Of a DNA stretch of 64,000 nt, positions 9,079 through 17,641 are shown piece after piece (position 1 is the first letter of the stretch; each line of letters starts with the position of its first letter). The position numbers and the translations under genes were made by a program. The notes beneath the pieces are model-generated. The model was not told the origin of the DNA and searched no databases. It saw nothing but the letters and a program-made list of their open reading frames with translations. The stretch spans positions 42,551 to 106,550 of the forward strand of contig NZ_JAIEME010000025.1 in assembly GCF_019752415.1 (NCBI RefSeq), in the 5' to 3' direction. The stretch is from Nitrosomonas sp. GTDB lineage: Bacteria > Pseudomonadota > Gammaproteobacteria > Burkholderiales > Nitrosomonadaceae.

Positions 9079-10248
9079 TTAATTCAAAGCGTTCTGCATT
9101 AGTTGATTCTTAATCAGCGGCAAGTGATTAGTTATCTCAAGGCCTAGATTCCGTAACCTGGCCAGTGTCGGATTGGAATTGTTGAATAATTTCTGCAAGC
9201 TATCGGTCACTAACTCTAAAGCCAATATGTCTTCCTTGCGCGCCAGCTCGTAACGCCGTAATAGCATAAAATCACCGCAATCTGTTTGCAATCCCCGTGC
9301 GCCGAGTACCGCGGCAAGTTCTCGCGTATCCCGCAAACCCAGGTTAACACCCTGACCGGCCAGCGGATGTATGCCATGCGCTGCGTCACCGATCAACACC
9401 AGTCTTGGCTTGACCAATTTCTCCACATGCACAAAATTTAACGGGAAACCCACTGGCGGTGTAATCAGTTGTAATGCCCCCAGCGTATGCGAAGCGGCCG
9501 CTTCCACCCGCCGGCAGAGATCTTCCGCCGGTAAATTGCGCAGTATCTCGGCCTGCTCTTCACTGGTTGACCAAACCATGGATACCCGCTTATCCGGTAA
9601 TGGCAGCAACGCCAACACGCCATCTCGCCTGAACCATTGATGCGCAATATGACGGTGCGACAATTCCGCGCTAAAATTTGCCACCACACCAATCTGGTTG
9701 TAGGCGTGTTGTTTCACATCGATTTCAGCTTGCCTGCGCACCCAGGAATTTACGCCATCCGCACCTACCACCAATGCAGCCTGAAGCTGACTGCCGTCTG
9801 CCAATTGCACATCGACATGCGACTCCTGCCAGACAATTGCAGTACATTTTGCTGGGCAAAATATTTGCATATTCTCGTTCGGGGATTTAAGCACTTCCCA
9901 AACGGCTGTTTGCAGCTGGCGATTTTCCGCGATAAACGCAAGCTCCGATATGCCAATCTCATACGCGCTAAAATTAATGTGCGCGCTATTGTCATCACCA
10001 AATACCGCCATCTCATAAACCGGTGCCACACGTTCAGCTTCCAAGCGCTGCCACACCCCCAATTCTCCCAGAAAAGCCGCACTCCCCGGGCTGATCGCAT
10101 AGACCCGGCTATCCCAACTCTCATCTCGCGGCAATGGCATAGGTTCATGCGGCTCTATCAGCGCTATTTTCAATCCGCTATCCTTCAGCGCAGCCACCAG
10201 GCTTGCTCCAACGAGTCCGCCACCAATCACTATCATATCGAATTTCAT
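9079..10248 (-). CDS. UbiH/UbiF-family FAD-dependent ubiquinone-biosynthesis hydroxylase
   Basis: The roughly 389-residue flavin monooxygenase has an N-terminal Rossmann motif (VIGGGLVGASLVAAL), the middle DG motif (VVGADGVNSWVRR) and the family signature RLVLIGDAAHGIHPLAGQG for FAD ribityl binding. These enzymes hydroxylate the ubiquinone ring; whether this is the C5, C6 or C1 enzyme cannot be told from the sequence. I chose the ATG at 10248 because the Rossmann strand starts there. The gene is 26 bases upstream of dsbC on the same strand and may share its transcript. Confidence 0.88.
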   Translation of the reverse strand: MKFDMIVIGGGLVGASLVAALKDSGLKIALIEPHEPMPLPRDESWDSRVYAISPGSAAFLGELGVWQRLEAERVAPVYEMAVFGDDNSAHINFSAYEIGISELAFIAENRQLQTAVWEVLKSPNENMQIFCPAKCTAIVWQESHVDVQLADGSQLQAALVVGADGVNSWVRRQAEIDVKQHAYNQIGVVANFSAELSHRHIAHQWFRRDGVLALLPLPDKRVSMVWSTSEEQAEILRNLPAEDLCRRVEAAASHTLGALQLITPPVGFPLNFVHVEKLVKPRLVLIGDAAHGIHPLAGQGVNLGLRDTRELAAVLGARGLQTDCGDFMLLRRYELARKEDILALELVTDSLQKLFNNSNPTLARLRNLGLEITNHLPLIKNQLMQNALN

Positions 10249-10511
10249 AAAACTGATTATACAACCGCTTTGCAACGGGCGGGTAACACAAACTGCATAC
10301 TCGCTGCGCACAGGATTTTGTTCATTAACTCGACGAATCCGATGCCCGTGCAACTTAGTCAACAAACTTTAATCCTAAACACTGAATTAAAGTGCAAACG
10401 AACTGGTCTCAATCCCATGAAAACACGCATAAACCCTTGTCAAGTCACATTTTTGAGCTTGACAAACTATCCTCTCAAAGGCAGAATGCCGCCTCTTGCG
10501 TCTATGCATAT

Positions 10512-10587
10512 GGCGAATTAGCTCAGTGGTTAGAGCAGCGGAATCATAATCCGTTGGTCCCCAGTTCGAATCTGGGATTCGCTACCA
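10512..10587 (+). tRNA. tRNA with CAU anticodon (Met elongator or Ile2)
   Basis: The 76-base cloverleaf has acceptor arms GGCGAAT / ATTCGCT, a D arm GCTCAGTGGTTAGAGC, a seven-base anticodon loop ATCATAA (anticodon CAT), a T arm CCCAG-TTCGAAT-CTGGG and an encoded ACCA end. The first acceptor pair is G-U, which is unusual. The D loop and the ATCATAATCCGTTGGTC region look more like the tRNA-Ile whose CAU is modified to lysidine-AU than like elongator Met, but I cannot settle this. It lies directly upstream of an integrase gene and is a plausible attachment site. Confidence 0.92.
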
Positions 10588-10595
10588 AATAAAAC

Positions 10596-10627
10596 AAGGG
10601 GTTATCTTAACAGACTAATCCCTTTTT
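10596..10627 (+). terminator. Terminator after the tRNA
   Basis: The stem AAGGGGTTA / TAATCCCTT (one G-U pair) encloses an 11-base loop and is followed by a T run. It begins eight bases past the tRNA CCA end. Confidence 0.75.
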
Positions 10628-10969
10628 CTTTTCTGTGGGGCACTGTTGGGGCCATCTCAAAAAACAAACCACAGAAAATTACTCATCCTTATACTTCCAT
10701 ACCCTCATACTTCCGCGTCTTATATGCTAGATAAGACACTGTTCAATCTTGTTTTTCATATCTTAACAAATCCACCACAAAACCCACAAAAGCACTCTAT
10801 TTTATTTTTAATAGCCCCATAGTTGCCCCATACAATAATTAATTAATTATATCTAATTGATAATTAATTACTGTACTTATGTTTACACGTGATTATATGT
10901 CCGTTGTTGCTATTTATGGTCACTATGTTGTAATCTGCTCAAAGTGATTAATCACTTGCAGGAGCAATT
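10628..10969. other. AT-rich leader between tRNA and integrase
   Basis: No gene is seen. The stretch is AT-rich, with the palindromic run ATTAATTAATTA and a second AATTAATTA block around 10835-10875. This is typical of integrase promoter and accessory recombinase or IHF-binding regions. The ribosome site CAGGAG precedes the integrase ATG. I saw no clear repeat of the tRNA 3' end here. Confidence 0.5.
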
Positions 10970-12049
10970 ATGGCAAATATCGAAAAGCGTGTTTCTAATG
11001 ATGGAAAAATCAGTTATCGGGTAAAGATAAGATTAAAAGGTTATCCAAGCCAATCCGCCACATTTGAACGCCTTACTGATGCGAAGAAATGGACGCAGCA
11101 AACAGAATCAGCAATTCGTGAGGGTCGCCACTTCAAAACCACAGAAGCGAAACGCCATACCCTAACCGAATTGATAGACCGCTATTGCCGGGATGTATTA
11201 GCTAAAAAAACAAAGAATGCCCGAGACCAAATACGGCAATTTGAATGGTGGAAAGCTGAAATAGGTAGTCATGCCCTATCAGATGTAACACCGTCTCTGC
11301 TTGTTCAGTACCGTGACAAACTAACTAATGGCATGACTTCGCATGGTAAGCTTCGCTCACCAGCTACCGTGAATCGGTATATGGCCGCCCTATCAGTTGC
11401 CTTCACTACAGCCGCAAAAGAATGGGGATGGATTGATGATAACCCCATGCGCAAAGTAACCAAGCCCAGAGAATCACGCGGGCGCGTTCGTTTCTTGTCC
11501 GATGAAGAACGTATATGCTTATTAAAAGTCTGCAAAGAATCCAGCAGCCCATATCTATACCCTGTTGTGGTGCTGGCATTGTCTACTGGAATGCGCCGAG
11601 GTGAAATTATGGGTCTGACTTGGGACGTGATAGATTTAAACCAAGGCCGTGCAATACTGCATGAAACTAAAAACGGCGAACGCCGCGCCGTGGCGATTAC
11701 TGGTCATGCTTTGGAATTATTAAAGGAATTGTCCAAAGTTCGCCGGATTGATAGCAATTTAATTTTTCCATCCAAGGAAAACGCACCACAAAAGCCACAG
11801 AAGCCTATAGATTTACGCACACCATGGGAAACAGCCGTAAAAAAAGCCGAGCTACAAGATTTTAAATTTCATGACCTACGTCATAGTGCTGCAAGCTACT
11901 TGGCTATGAATGGCGCAAGCCTAGCCGAAATTGCCGAAGTATTAGGACATAAAACCTTGCAGATGGTTAGGCGATACGCTCATCTATCGGAAGGCCATAC
12001 CGCCCGCGTAGTGGCTTCCATGAACGACAAGATTTTTGGAAACGTGTAG
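10970..12049 (+). CDS. int: Tyrosine site-specific integrase
   Basis: The 359-residue tyrosine recombinase has an N-terminal arm-type domain (about 1-60), a SAM-like core-binding domain (65-170) and a catalytic domain. The catalytic residues are visible: Arg in TGMRRGEIMGL, HDLRH, and GH ... RRYAHLS with the nucleophilic Tyr. The ATG at 10970 has CAGGAG six bases upstream. Its position just after a tRNA gene fits integration at the tRNA 3' end. The next ORF starts five bases downstream, suggesting a joint transcript. Confidence 0.93.
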   Translation: MANIEKRVSNDGKISYRVKIRLKGYPSQSATFERLTDAKKWTQQTESAIREGRHFKTTEAKRHTLTELIDRYCRDVLAKKTKNARDQIRQFEWWKAEIGSHALSDVTPSLLVQYRDKLTNGMTSHGKLRSPATVNRYMAALSVAFTTAAKEWGWIDDNPMRKVTKPRESRGRVRFLSDEERICLLKVCKESSSPYLYPVVVLALSTGMRRGEIMGLTWDVIDLNQGRAILHETKNGERRAVAITGHALELLKELSKVRRIDSNLIFPSKENAPQKPQKPIDLRTPWETAVKKAELQDFKFHDLRHSAASYLAMNGASLAEIAEVLGHKTLQMVRRYAHLSEGHTARVVASMNDKIFGNV

Positions 12050-12054
12050 TTGCC

Positions 12055-12624
12055 ATGTCTGAAAATATAACTCAAAGCAATCTCGAACTATGGGATGTAG
12101 TCGAAGCAATTAAACAAATAACACATGACGGTCTGCTAGATACAATTGAAATTATGAATCAACCTAATTTTTTCGTAGATCGATATGTTCGAGGTGGCAT
12201 GCTGAGAGCTGAGGCTGAAATCAGAATTAGCGGAATGATTAATATTGCAATAAGGACAGGTCAAATTAAAGACCTTGACACACCAGCAAATTGGATTGCA
12301 TGGGCAAAGCGCAATGGTTTCGCTACTGATCATCTTAAATCTTCAAACCAAGAAGAAAAAACTGATTCAAAATCAGATAATAAAAAGGAAAATGAGTTAC
12401 ATAGTTTGATAGAAGATATCTATAAAAGCCTTGGTTGCCCAAAAAACAATGGAATTATTTGGAAAACACTGAAATCAGATCAAAAAGATAAGGCATATGA
12501 TAAAAATGAGATTGTGCAGGAAATTACAGGAGATATTATTTATTGGACTTCCCGCCGTGGAATAGAGCAAACGATGAAACGAAAAACTTTTGATAATTTT
12601 CTTTCAACATTACGAAAAAAATAA
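12055..12624 (+). CDS. Hypothetical protein coupled to the integrase
   Basis: The 189-residue soluble protein is of unrecognised family. It has an N-terminal alpha-helical part (residues 1-95), a charged, low-complexity linker (EEKTDSKSDNKKENE) near 100-115, and a second helical part ending in TRRGIEQTMKRKTFDN-like basic sequence. There is no membrane segment or signal. The five-base gap to int suggests translational coupling. A role in integration or excision is possible only by position. Confidence 0.7.
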   Translation: MSENITQSNLELWDVVEAIKQITHDGLLDTIEIMNQPNFFVDRYVRGGMLRAEAEIRISGMINIAIRTGQIKDLDTPANWIAWAKRNGFATDHLKSSNQEEKTDSKSDNKKENELHSLIEDIYKSLGCPKNNGIIWKTLKSDQKDKAYDKNEIVQEITGDIIYWTSRRGIEQTMKRKTFDNFLSTLRKK

Positions 12625-12753
12625 TTTATCCCGGCTACCGTCCCGCCTTCCCGATGTGATGTTAGCTGGGAAATGTGCAGTGTAGAGTCTTAGCCAGAAC
12701 ATCCTGTTACATAGCAATCTTGCGCCGTAACGGGTAACTGAAAAGGATTTACG

Positions 12754-13041
12754 ATGCATAATAATATTACCGTAACGCAAGCTATTAAATCAGCTTATCC
12801 CGATTTACCTTCACAACCCCGCACACTGTTGACTGTTCGCCAGTTCAGCGACAAACATTCGGCTTTCACGCAAGGCGCAATCCGCAATCTAATTTTTTTA
12901 GCTGAAAGTAGAAAAACATCAAGAGGCATTATCACAGGCAATGGTCTGAATATTGCCCTGGTAAGAATAGGCCGAAAAGTGCTTATTGATGAAGCCAAGT
13001 TTTTTCAGTGGATTGATGAACAGCAAGAAATCAGCAAATGA
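12754..13041 (+). CDS. Small helix-turn-helix protein (AlpA/excisionase-like)
   Basis: The 95-residue protein has TVRQFSDKHSAFTQGAIRNLIF followed by a wing-like LVRIGRKVLIDEAKFFQWID. This is the arrangement of AlpA/excisionase or merR-like HTH proteins found in prophages and satellites. It overlaps the next gene by four bases and opens the replication operon, so it may regulate that operon or act as a recombination directionality factor. Confidence 0.65.
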   Translation: MHNNITVTQAIKSAYPDLPSQPRTLLTVRQFSDKHSAFTQGAIRNLIFLAESRKTSRGIITGNGLNIALVRIGRKVLIDEAKFFQWIDEQQEISK

Positions 13042-13337
13042 AGGCACTTGCTCAATCACTTCAGAACGTTAAGGCTTATATTCGCCCCGTTGATTTTTAC
13101 CGCAGCGAATTACCCGCAATGCCGCCGCAGCGTGGCAGTGGATGGCGTGATGGCGGATTATGTCCATTTCATCTTGATAAGCACGCCGGAAGCTTTCGAG
13201 TAAATCTTGAAACCGGTGCTTTCCTTTGCTTTTCTTGTGGTTCCAAGGGTGGGGATATTATCGCATTCATTCAACAGCGAGACGGCCTGAGCTTTCCGGA
13301 AGCAGTGCAAAAACTATCGAATGAATGGGGGTTATGA
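13038..13337 (+). CDS. CHC2 zinc-finger primase-like protein
   Basis: The 99-residue protein shows the DnaG-type zinc ribbon: CPFH around residues 36-39 and CFSCG around 61-65, with the nearby GGDIIAFIQ loop. It is a free-standing primase zinc-binding domain whose TOPRIM half is the next gene (ATGA overlap). Split primases of this kind are typical of P4-like satellites and integrated elements, where they start element replication. Confidence 0.85.
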   Translation: MKALAQSLQNVKAYIRPVDFYRSELPAMPPQRGSGWRDGGLCPFHLDKHAGSFRVNLETGAFLCFSCGSKGGDIIAFIQQRDGLSFPEAVQKLSNEWGL

Positions 13338-14545
13338 TGCAGGGCATACCCGAAAAATTCAAAGGCAAACTGCGCCGATTTGTTTGGGAGTATCGAAACC
13401 CTCAAAGTGAAACACTTGGTTATGTTGCCCGCTTTGATGATGATGGCAAGAAGAAAGAGATTGTGCCCTATTTTAAACGCAGCAACGGGCGCGACTGGCA
13501 GCATGGCAGCGCAATCGAACCGCGCCCATTGTTTGGATTGGATGTATTAAATCAAGCTGAACTTAAGCGTGCTGTATTCATTGTTGAAGGCGAAAAAGCC
13601 GCCACAGCCTTGCAATCTTTGGGATTGGTGGCGATTACTTCGCAAGGCGGTAGCAAAGCAGCCCTTAAAACAGACTGGAAACCATTAAATGGGCGTGAAT
13701 TCGTTTATATGCTTCCTGACAATGATGAGGCTGGGGAAAGCTATATTAAGGTCGTGGCTGCAATCCTGATGAACCTTGATAAACCGCCTACGATAACCAT
13801 AGTACGTTTACCCAATCTTCCGCCTGCTGGTGATGTTGTTGACTGGATAACATCTAAAATTGTTGAAGTTTTACTGGATTGGGATGGTTATGAGCCAATA
13901 CCAAAAAGTGTGATTGATAATGGCACTTTGCTGAATGATTTTAAAGAAGCAGTAAAACAGCATAGCGAACCAGTGCCCGATGAATGTAAAGCTGATTCAG
14001 AGCAGCTAAATATGAACAACTGGCCAGCGCCTATCAGCTTGGAATCCGTCAGGCTTCCGCCATGGCCGGATGATGTCTTTCCTGGCAGCATTCAGGACTT
14101 TGTAACTGCTTTAAGTAAATCCACAGAAACCCCGCCTGAATTATCTGCAATGATGGTGCTGGCAGCAATCAGCGCCGCCGCTCAAGGCAAATACCGGGTG
14201 CGTGTTAAAGCTGATTATTTTGAGCCTGTAAATATTTGGACATGTGCAGCGCTTCCACCGGGTAGCCGGAAAACAGCCGTACAAATGGCAGCAACTGCGC
14301 CGTTGACCAAATGGGAAAAACTGCAACGTGAAGAATTAGAGCCTGCAATTCAGAAAGCACAAGCCGATGATGCAACCATACGCGAACAAATAAACTTCTT
14401 ACGCAAACAGGCAAGTAAAGCCAAGGGCGCAGAGTTTGAACAGCTAAAAAAAGAGATTGCCGATATTGAATGTTGTAGGGCGGGTTATTTGGTATGGGCG
14501 AAGAATATGAAAAATATTAAATCATGCATTTATTGTTTATGTTAG
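13334..14545 (+). CDS. TOPRIM/DUF3987 primase-helicase, truncated at the C-terminus
   Basis: The ORF of about 403 residues begins at the ATGA overlap with the CHC2 gene. Residues 75-165 form a TOPRIM-like domain (VFIVEGEKAATAL, YMLPDNDEAGESY). A DUF3987 domain begins near 235 (VFPGSIQDFVTALS) and stops inside its nucleotide-binding region; ALPPGSRKTA is in the place of a Walker A loop but departs from GxGKT. Full family members run to about 700-800 residues, so roughly half is missing. The end after IADIECC looks unrelated and marks a likely deletion junction near 14470. Confidence 0.75.
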   Translation: MMQGIPEKFKGKLRRFVWEYRNPQSETLGYVARFDDDGKKKEIVPYFKRSNGRDWQHGSAIEPRPLFGLDVLNQAELKRAVFIVEGEKAATALQSLGLVAITSQGGSKAALKTDWKPLNGREFVYMLPDNDEAGESYIKVVAAILMNLDKPPTITIVRLPNLPPAGDVVDWITSKIVEVLLDWDGYEPIPKSVIDNGTLLNDFKEAVKQHSEPVPDECKADSEQLNMNNWPAPISLESVRLPPWPDDVFPGSIQDFVTALSKSTETPPELSAMMVLAAISAAAQGKYRVRVKADYFEPVNIWTCAALPPGSRKTAVQMAATAPLTKWEKLQREELEPAIQKAQADDATIREQINFLRKQASKAKGAEFEQLKKEIADIECCRAGYLVWAKNMKNIKSCIYCLC

Positions 14546-14581
14546 AGCAAAACTAATCTCATTTATTTCTAATTTGAACAA

Positions 14582-15937
14582 ATGGAAGAATTCGATAACC
14601 AATCAGAAGCTCTAATTACTGCAGCCAAAAATGAATTGGCGCGTCGAGGAATGCCGTTTTCAGAAAAAAATTTTATACGCTACGTAAAAAGTGGTAATGC
14701 TAATGCGGTGCAACTGTATTTACGTGCGGGTATATCACCAAATGCAAGACTTGATACGGAAAGTGCCTTAGCCGCCTCAGCGAATCATGGCCACAGGCAG
14801 ATAACAGAACTACTTCTTAACGCTGGCGCTAATCCCGTTTCTTTGCTGGATGGTCTTAAAATCAGCAAATCTTCACGAGACGTTTGGGATCGACTATCGA
14901 GTCTTACAGGGGTATTTACCTTTCTTTCTAGCTTGTTCATTGCAGCTATTGGGTGGCATTTTACTAGCTCCTATAACGAGCGGCAACTAGCACTGACAAG
15001 TTCACAAGTGCGTCAAGAACAAGCGAATAAGCAATATCAAAATCGATTATTAGAAATGCAAACCGTAGAAAAGATGATTCCCCACCTTATTAAAGATGAA
15101 CCGAGCAAGCAAGCAGCTGTAATAGCTATTAGTGCTTTAGCATCACCCGAAGTCGCCGCACGAGTAGCAGAAACATATGGAGGACAAGGATCTATTAATG
15201 CATTAGCGCAGTTGGCAAGAACTGACTCGGCAAATTCATCAGCTCCCGCCATCACGGCTCTGACTAACATTGCGTCACGTGAGTCGGAATCTTATAAACC
15301 GGCTCATGAGGCACTTGGCAGCGTGCTTGAAGGGAGAGATAGAGCAATCGTAAAGCTTTTGGAAAATGAAGTAGCCATTTGCAATGGTTTCGTAATTGGA
15401 GGGAAGCAAGGTTGGGTTGTAATACCAAGATACTGCATTGATCGAACTAAATCGACAAAGTCCTTAATGTCGATCCAATTTGGGGATGGAAAGAAAGCTC
15501 AGGTCACTTCTCGAAGAAATAGTCCAGAAGGTTTGCTCGTTTTTCTGAAGCTAGATGCTGAATCGCCTACTTTTTTACATCTATCTAGAAAACAATTGCC
15601 AGTTGGAAGTGCTGTTTCTCACATCTCCTACCATCTAAACTCTTTAAACACTAACGACCGTAGTCTACTTAGTATAGTTCTGGGGGTAGTAGTTGAGTCT
15701 GGAAAAATGTCATTTCTAGATGTAGTTTCCCGCGATAAGGATATTTCTGCATATGGCTTAAAAGTAAAATTGAATATCAACAATCAAGACTATCTTTTAG
15801 GTACAGGAGGGGGTCCACTTCTAGATGACGAGGGAAATGTTGCATGTATGACGTTTATGCGTGATGCAAAAGGCAATGAGCAATGCGTTTCTGCAGAAGT
15901 GATTTCAACTGCTCTCAGCTCATTAAAGGCTGAATAA
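14582..15937 (+). CDS. Ankyrin - membrane helix - trypsin-like pseudoprotease protein
   Basis: The 451-residue protein of unrecognised family has ankyrin-like repeats at about residues 28-92 (NAVQLYLRAGISPNAR, HRQITELLLNAGANP) and one membrane span near 112-130 (TFLSSLFIAAIGWHF). A coiled-coil and HEAT-like helical part covers 135-255. The C-terminal domain, about 270-445, resembles a trypsin/HtrA fold (GFVIGGKQGWVV, GTGGGPLLDDEGNVACM). Ser in GxSGG is Gly here, the HtrA His is replaced by PRYC, and the Asp is not evident, so it is probably inactive. No good ribosome site precedes the ATG. Confidence 0.6.
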   Translation: MEEFDNQSEALITAAKNELARRGMPFSEKNFIRYVKSGNANAVQLYLRAGISPNARLDTESALAASANHGHRQITELLLNAGANPVSLLDGLKISKSSRDVWDRLSSLTGVFTFLSSLFIAAIGWHFTSSYNERQLALTSSQVRQEQANKQYQNRLLEMQTVEKMIPHLIKDEPSKQAAVIAISALASPEVAARVAETYGGQGSINALAQLARTDSANSSAPAITALTNIASRESESYKPAHEALGSVLEGRDRAIVKLLENEVAICNGFVIGGKQGWVVIPRYCIDRTKSTKSLMSIQFGDGKKAQVTSRRNSPEGLLVFLKLDAESPTFLHLSRKQLPVGSAVSHISYHLNSLNTNDRSLLSIVLGVVVESGKMSFLDVVSRDKDISAYGLKVKLNINNQDYLLGTGGGPLLDDEGNVACMTFMRDAKGNEQCVSAEVISTALSSLKAE

Positions 15938-16403
15938 TATAATACTTTAGTTTGAAATAAATCAAATTTTTAACTACAGCATACAAATGCAAGTAAGTTA
16001 TATGCGGAAACTGATGTTGAAACAAATTCAACAATTTACCCAAAAAGTTATTGCAATTAGTATTTATTCTATTTATGAATCGAATAGGACGCAAATTATT
16101 ATACTTTTGTCCTAATAAGTGCCAAATAAGACGCAAAAAAATTCTATTTTCGTCCTATTTTTTGATATTTTGTACCAAATTAGTTTTTGCTTGATATTTT
16201 TTCTAACACATTGGTTCATGCTCTTTTCGCGCTTTTTTTCTTTCTATTTATTTAGTACCAAATAGGACGCCCCCTCACAGATTGCAAGCTGTGGCAAGGT
16301 ATTTTCTCGGTTACTTTCAATAAAAAACCGCCCTATCTGTCCATATACAGACTAAAATAAAAAAAGTAGCAGAAAATTTAATTATCAATGGATTATTTTC
16401 TCA
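15938..16403. other. AT-rich intergenic region with motif array
   Basis: No gene is supported in these 466 bases. Besides the motif array described separately, there is a T-rich tract (16185-16250) and a lone further motif copy at 16260-16271. No tRNA 3' end repeat was found, so the right end of the integrated element remains undefined. Confidence 0.5.
16082..16164. repeat. Alternating AATAGGACG motif array (iteron- or operator-like)
   Basis: Four copies of AATAGGACGCAAA or close variants lie in alternating orientation, with GGAC/GTCC cores near 16088 (+), 16110 (-), 16130 (+) and 16153 (-), about two helical turns apart. They form two inverted pairs. A fifth plus copy is at 16260-16271. Such phasing suits a DNA-binding protein acting in dimers or a replication initiator. 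Nothing here tells which. Confidence 0.6.
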
Positions 16404-16769
16404 ATGAAGAAAAAATTATCACTTACATTAATAGCAGCAATCCTCCTGCTTAATGGATGCGGATCAGTCAGAGAAAATAGAATCAGACAAGATGTATTAT
16501 CTGACAACAGCATGCCGGAAGAAATACGCAGGGCGATCGATCTTAAGGAGCTGGTCGTTGGCATGACACAAGAACAAGTGATAGCTTCCTGGGGGCTTCC
16601 TTGTAAATGGTGTTATGGAACGCGCAAAAGCGCAAGTGGAGACACATGGGAATACCATCTTCCCGGCGCTGATTTTTTAGTGGTTGGCGCTGATTTTTTG
16701 GGTGTTGGAACCGGAACTTATGTGTACTTTGATAGCAGCCAAAAACTTAAGCACTGGTCCCAAAAATAG
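16404..16769 (+). CDS. BamE/SmpA-like small lipoprotein
   Basis: The 121-residue lipoprotein has signal and lipobox MKKKLSLTLIAAILLLNGCG (Cys19). The later part (GMTQEQVIASWGLPCKWCYG, DTWEYH, YVYFDSSQKLKHW) follows the BamE/OmlA pattern, where GMT/Q-x-V-x-x-x-x-G-x-P is conserved. It probably sits in the inner leaflet of the outer membrane. It stands alone on the plus strand, next to the convergent hsdM. Confidence 0.75.
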   Translation: MKKKLSLTLIAAILLLNGCGSVRENRIRQDVLSDNSMPEEIRRAIDLKELVVGMTQEQVIASWGLPCKWCYGTRKSASGDTWEYHLPGADFLVVGADFLGVGTGTYVYFDSSQKLKHWSQK

Positions 16770-16822
16770 AACTGGTATTCCGTGCTAGAACCCTTTCTTT
16801 AGCGCAATCCCCTGAATTGACT

Positions 16823-17641
16823 TTAATCTGACAGCGCCGCTGCAATTTCTCTGAAGCTGTTCAGCCCGGCCTCAAGATTCTCGATGATTTCACCCGCCAG
16901 CACATCCGGCTCGGGCAGATTGTCCAAATCGGCCAAACTCTTATCCTTTAGCCAAAAAATATCCAGACTGGTTTTGTCGCGTGCGATGATTTGCTCATAA
17001 CTGAATTTGCGCCAGCGGCCCTCCGGATTGCTTTGCTCGTTCCATGTCTCCTTGCGCTCGTGGCGGTTCAGCGGGTTATAGCAAGTGATGAATTCCTGCA
17101 AATCCTCAAAGCGCAGCGGTTTCTTTTTTAACGTGTGATGGATATTGGTGCGGTAATCGTAATACCAGACTGCTTTTGTCCACGGTTCTTTGCTGGCTTC
17201 CCGGTTATCAAAAAACAGCACGTTTGCTTTCACGCCGTTGGCGTAGAAAATGCCGGTAGGCAATCGCAAGATCGTGTGCAAATCGGTGGTTTCCAGTAGT
17301 TTCTTGCGTACTGTTTCCCCCGCCCCGCCTTCAAACAGCACATTATCCGGCACCACCACCGCAGCCCGCCCGGTTGTTTTCAGCATGGTGCGGATATGCT
17401 GCACGAAGTTGAGTTGTTTGTTGGAAGTCGTTGCCCAGAAATCCTGCCGGTTATAAGTCAGATCGTCTTTTTCCTGTTCCCCTTCATCATTGGTGAAACT
17501 CATCGCGCTCTTCTTGCCGAACGGCGGATTCGCCAGCACGTAATCGAAGCGGCGCCCGGAATCAGCCACTAGCGCATCATTGGGCGAAATCATGCTATCG
17601 CCGTCGATCTCGCCAATGTTATGCAAAAACATATTCATCAA
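16823..17641 (-). pseudogene. hsdM: Type I methyltransferase HsdM, C-terminal fragment
   Basis: The 272-codon fragment starts at MMNMFLHNIG and carries motif IV NPPF (YVLANPPFGKKS) and the C-terminal part of HsdM. The frame continues upstream as ...STRRLALMNMF, which is the normal HsdM sequence but is out of frame with the N-terminal fragment. One missing base near 17665 restores a single reading frame. HsdM adds the protecting N6-methyl to adenine in the HsdM2S complex; split like this it should not work unless the fragments complement each other. Confidence 0.85.

Noticed and set aside
9637-10521. 294-codon plus-strand ORF over the UbiH gene
   Set aside because: It lies antisense to a clearly homologous gene and has no family match visible.
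16171-16265. TACCAAAT copies resembling the end of the tRNA (attR candidate)
   Set aside because: The match is only eight or nine bases and occurs twice, so it is too short for an attachment site.
15938-16403. Possible CRISPR-like array
   Set aside because: The motif copies are about 13 bases, alternate in orientation and have no unique spacers of uniform length; no cas genes are present.
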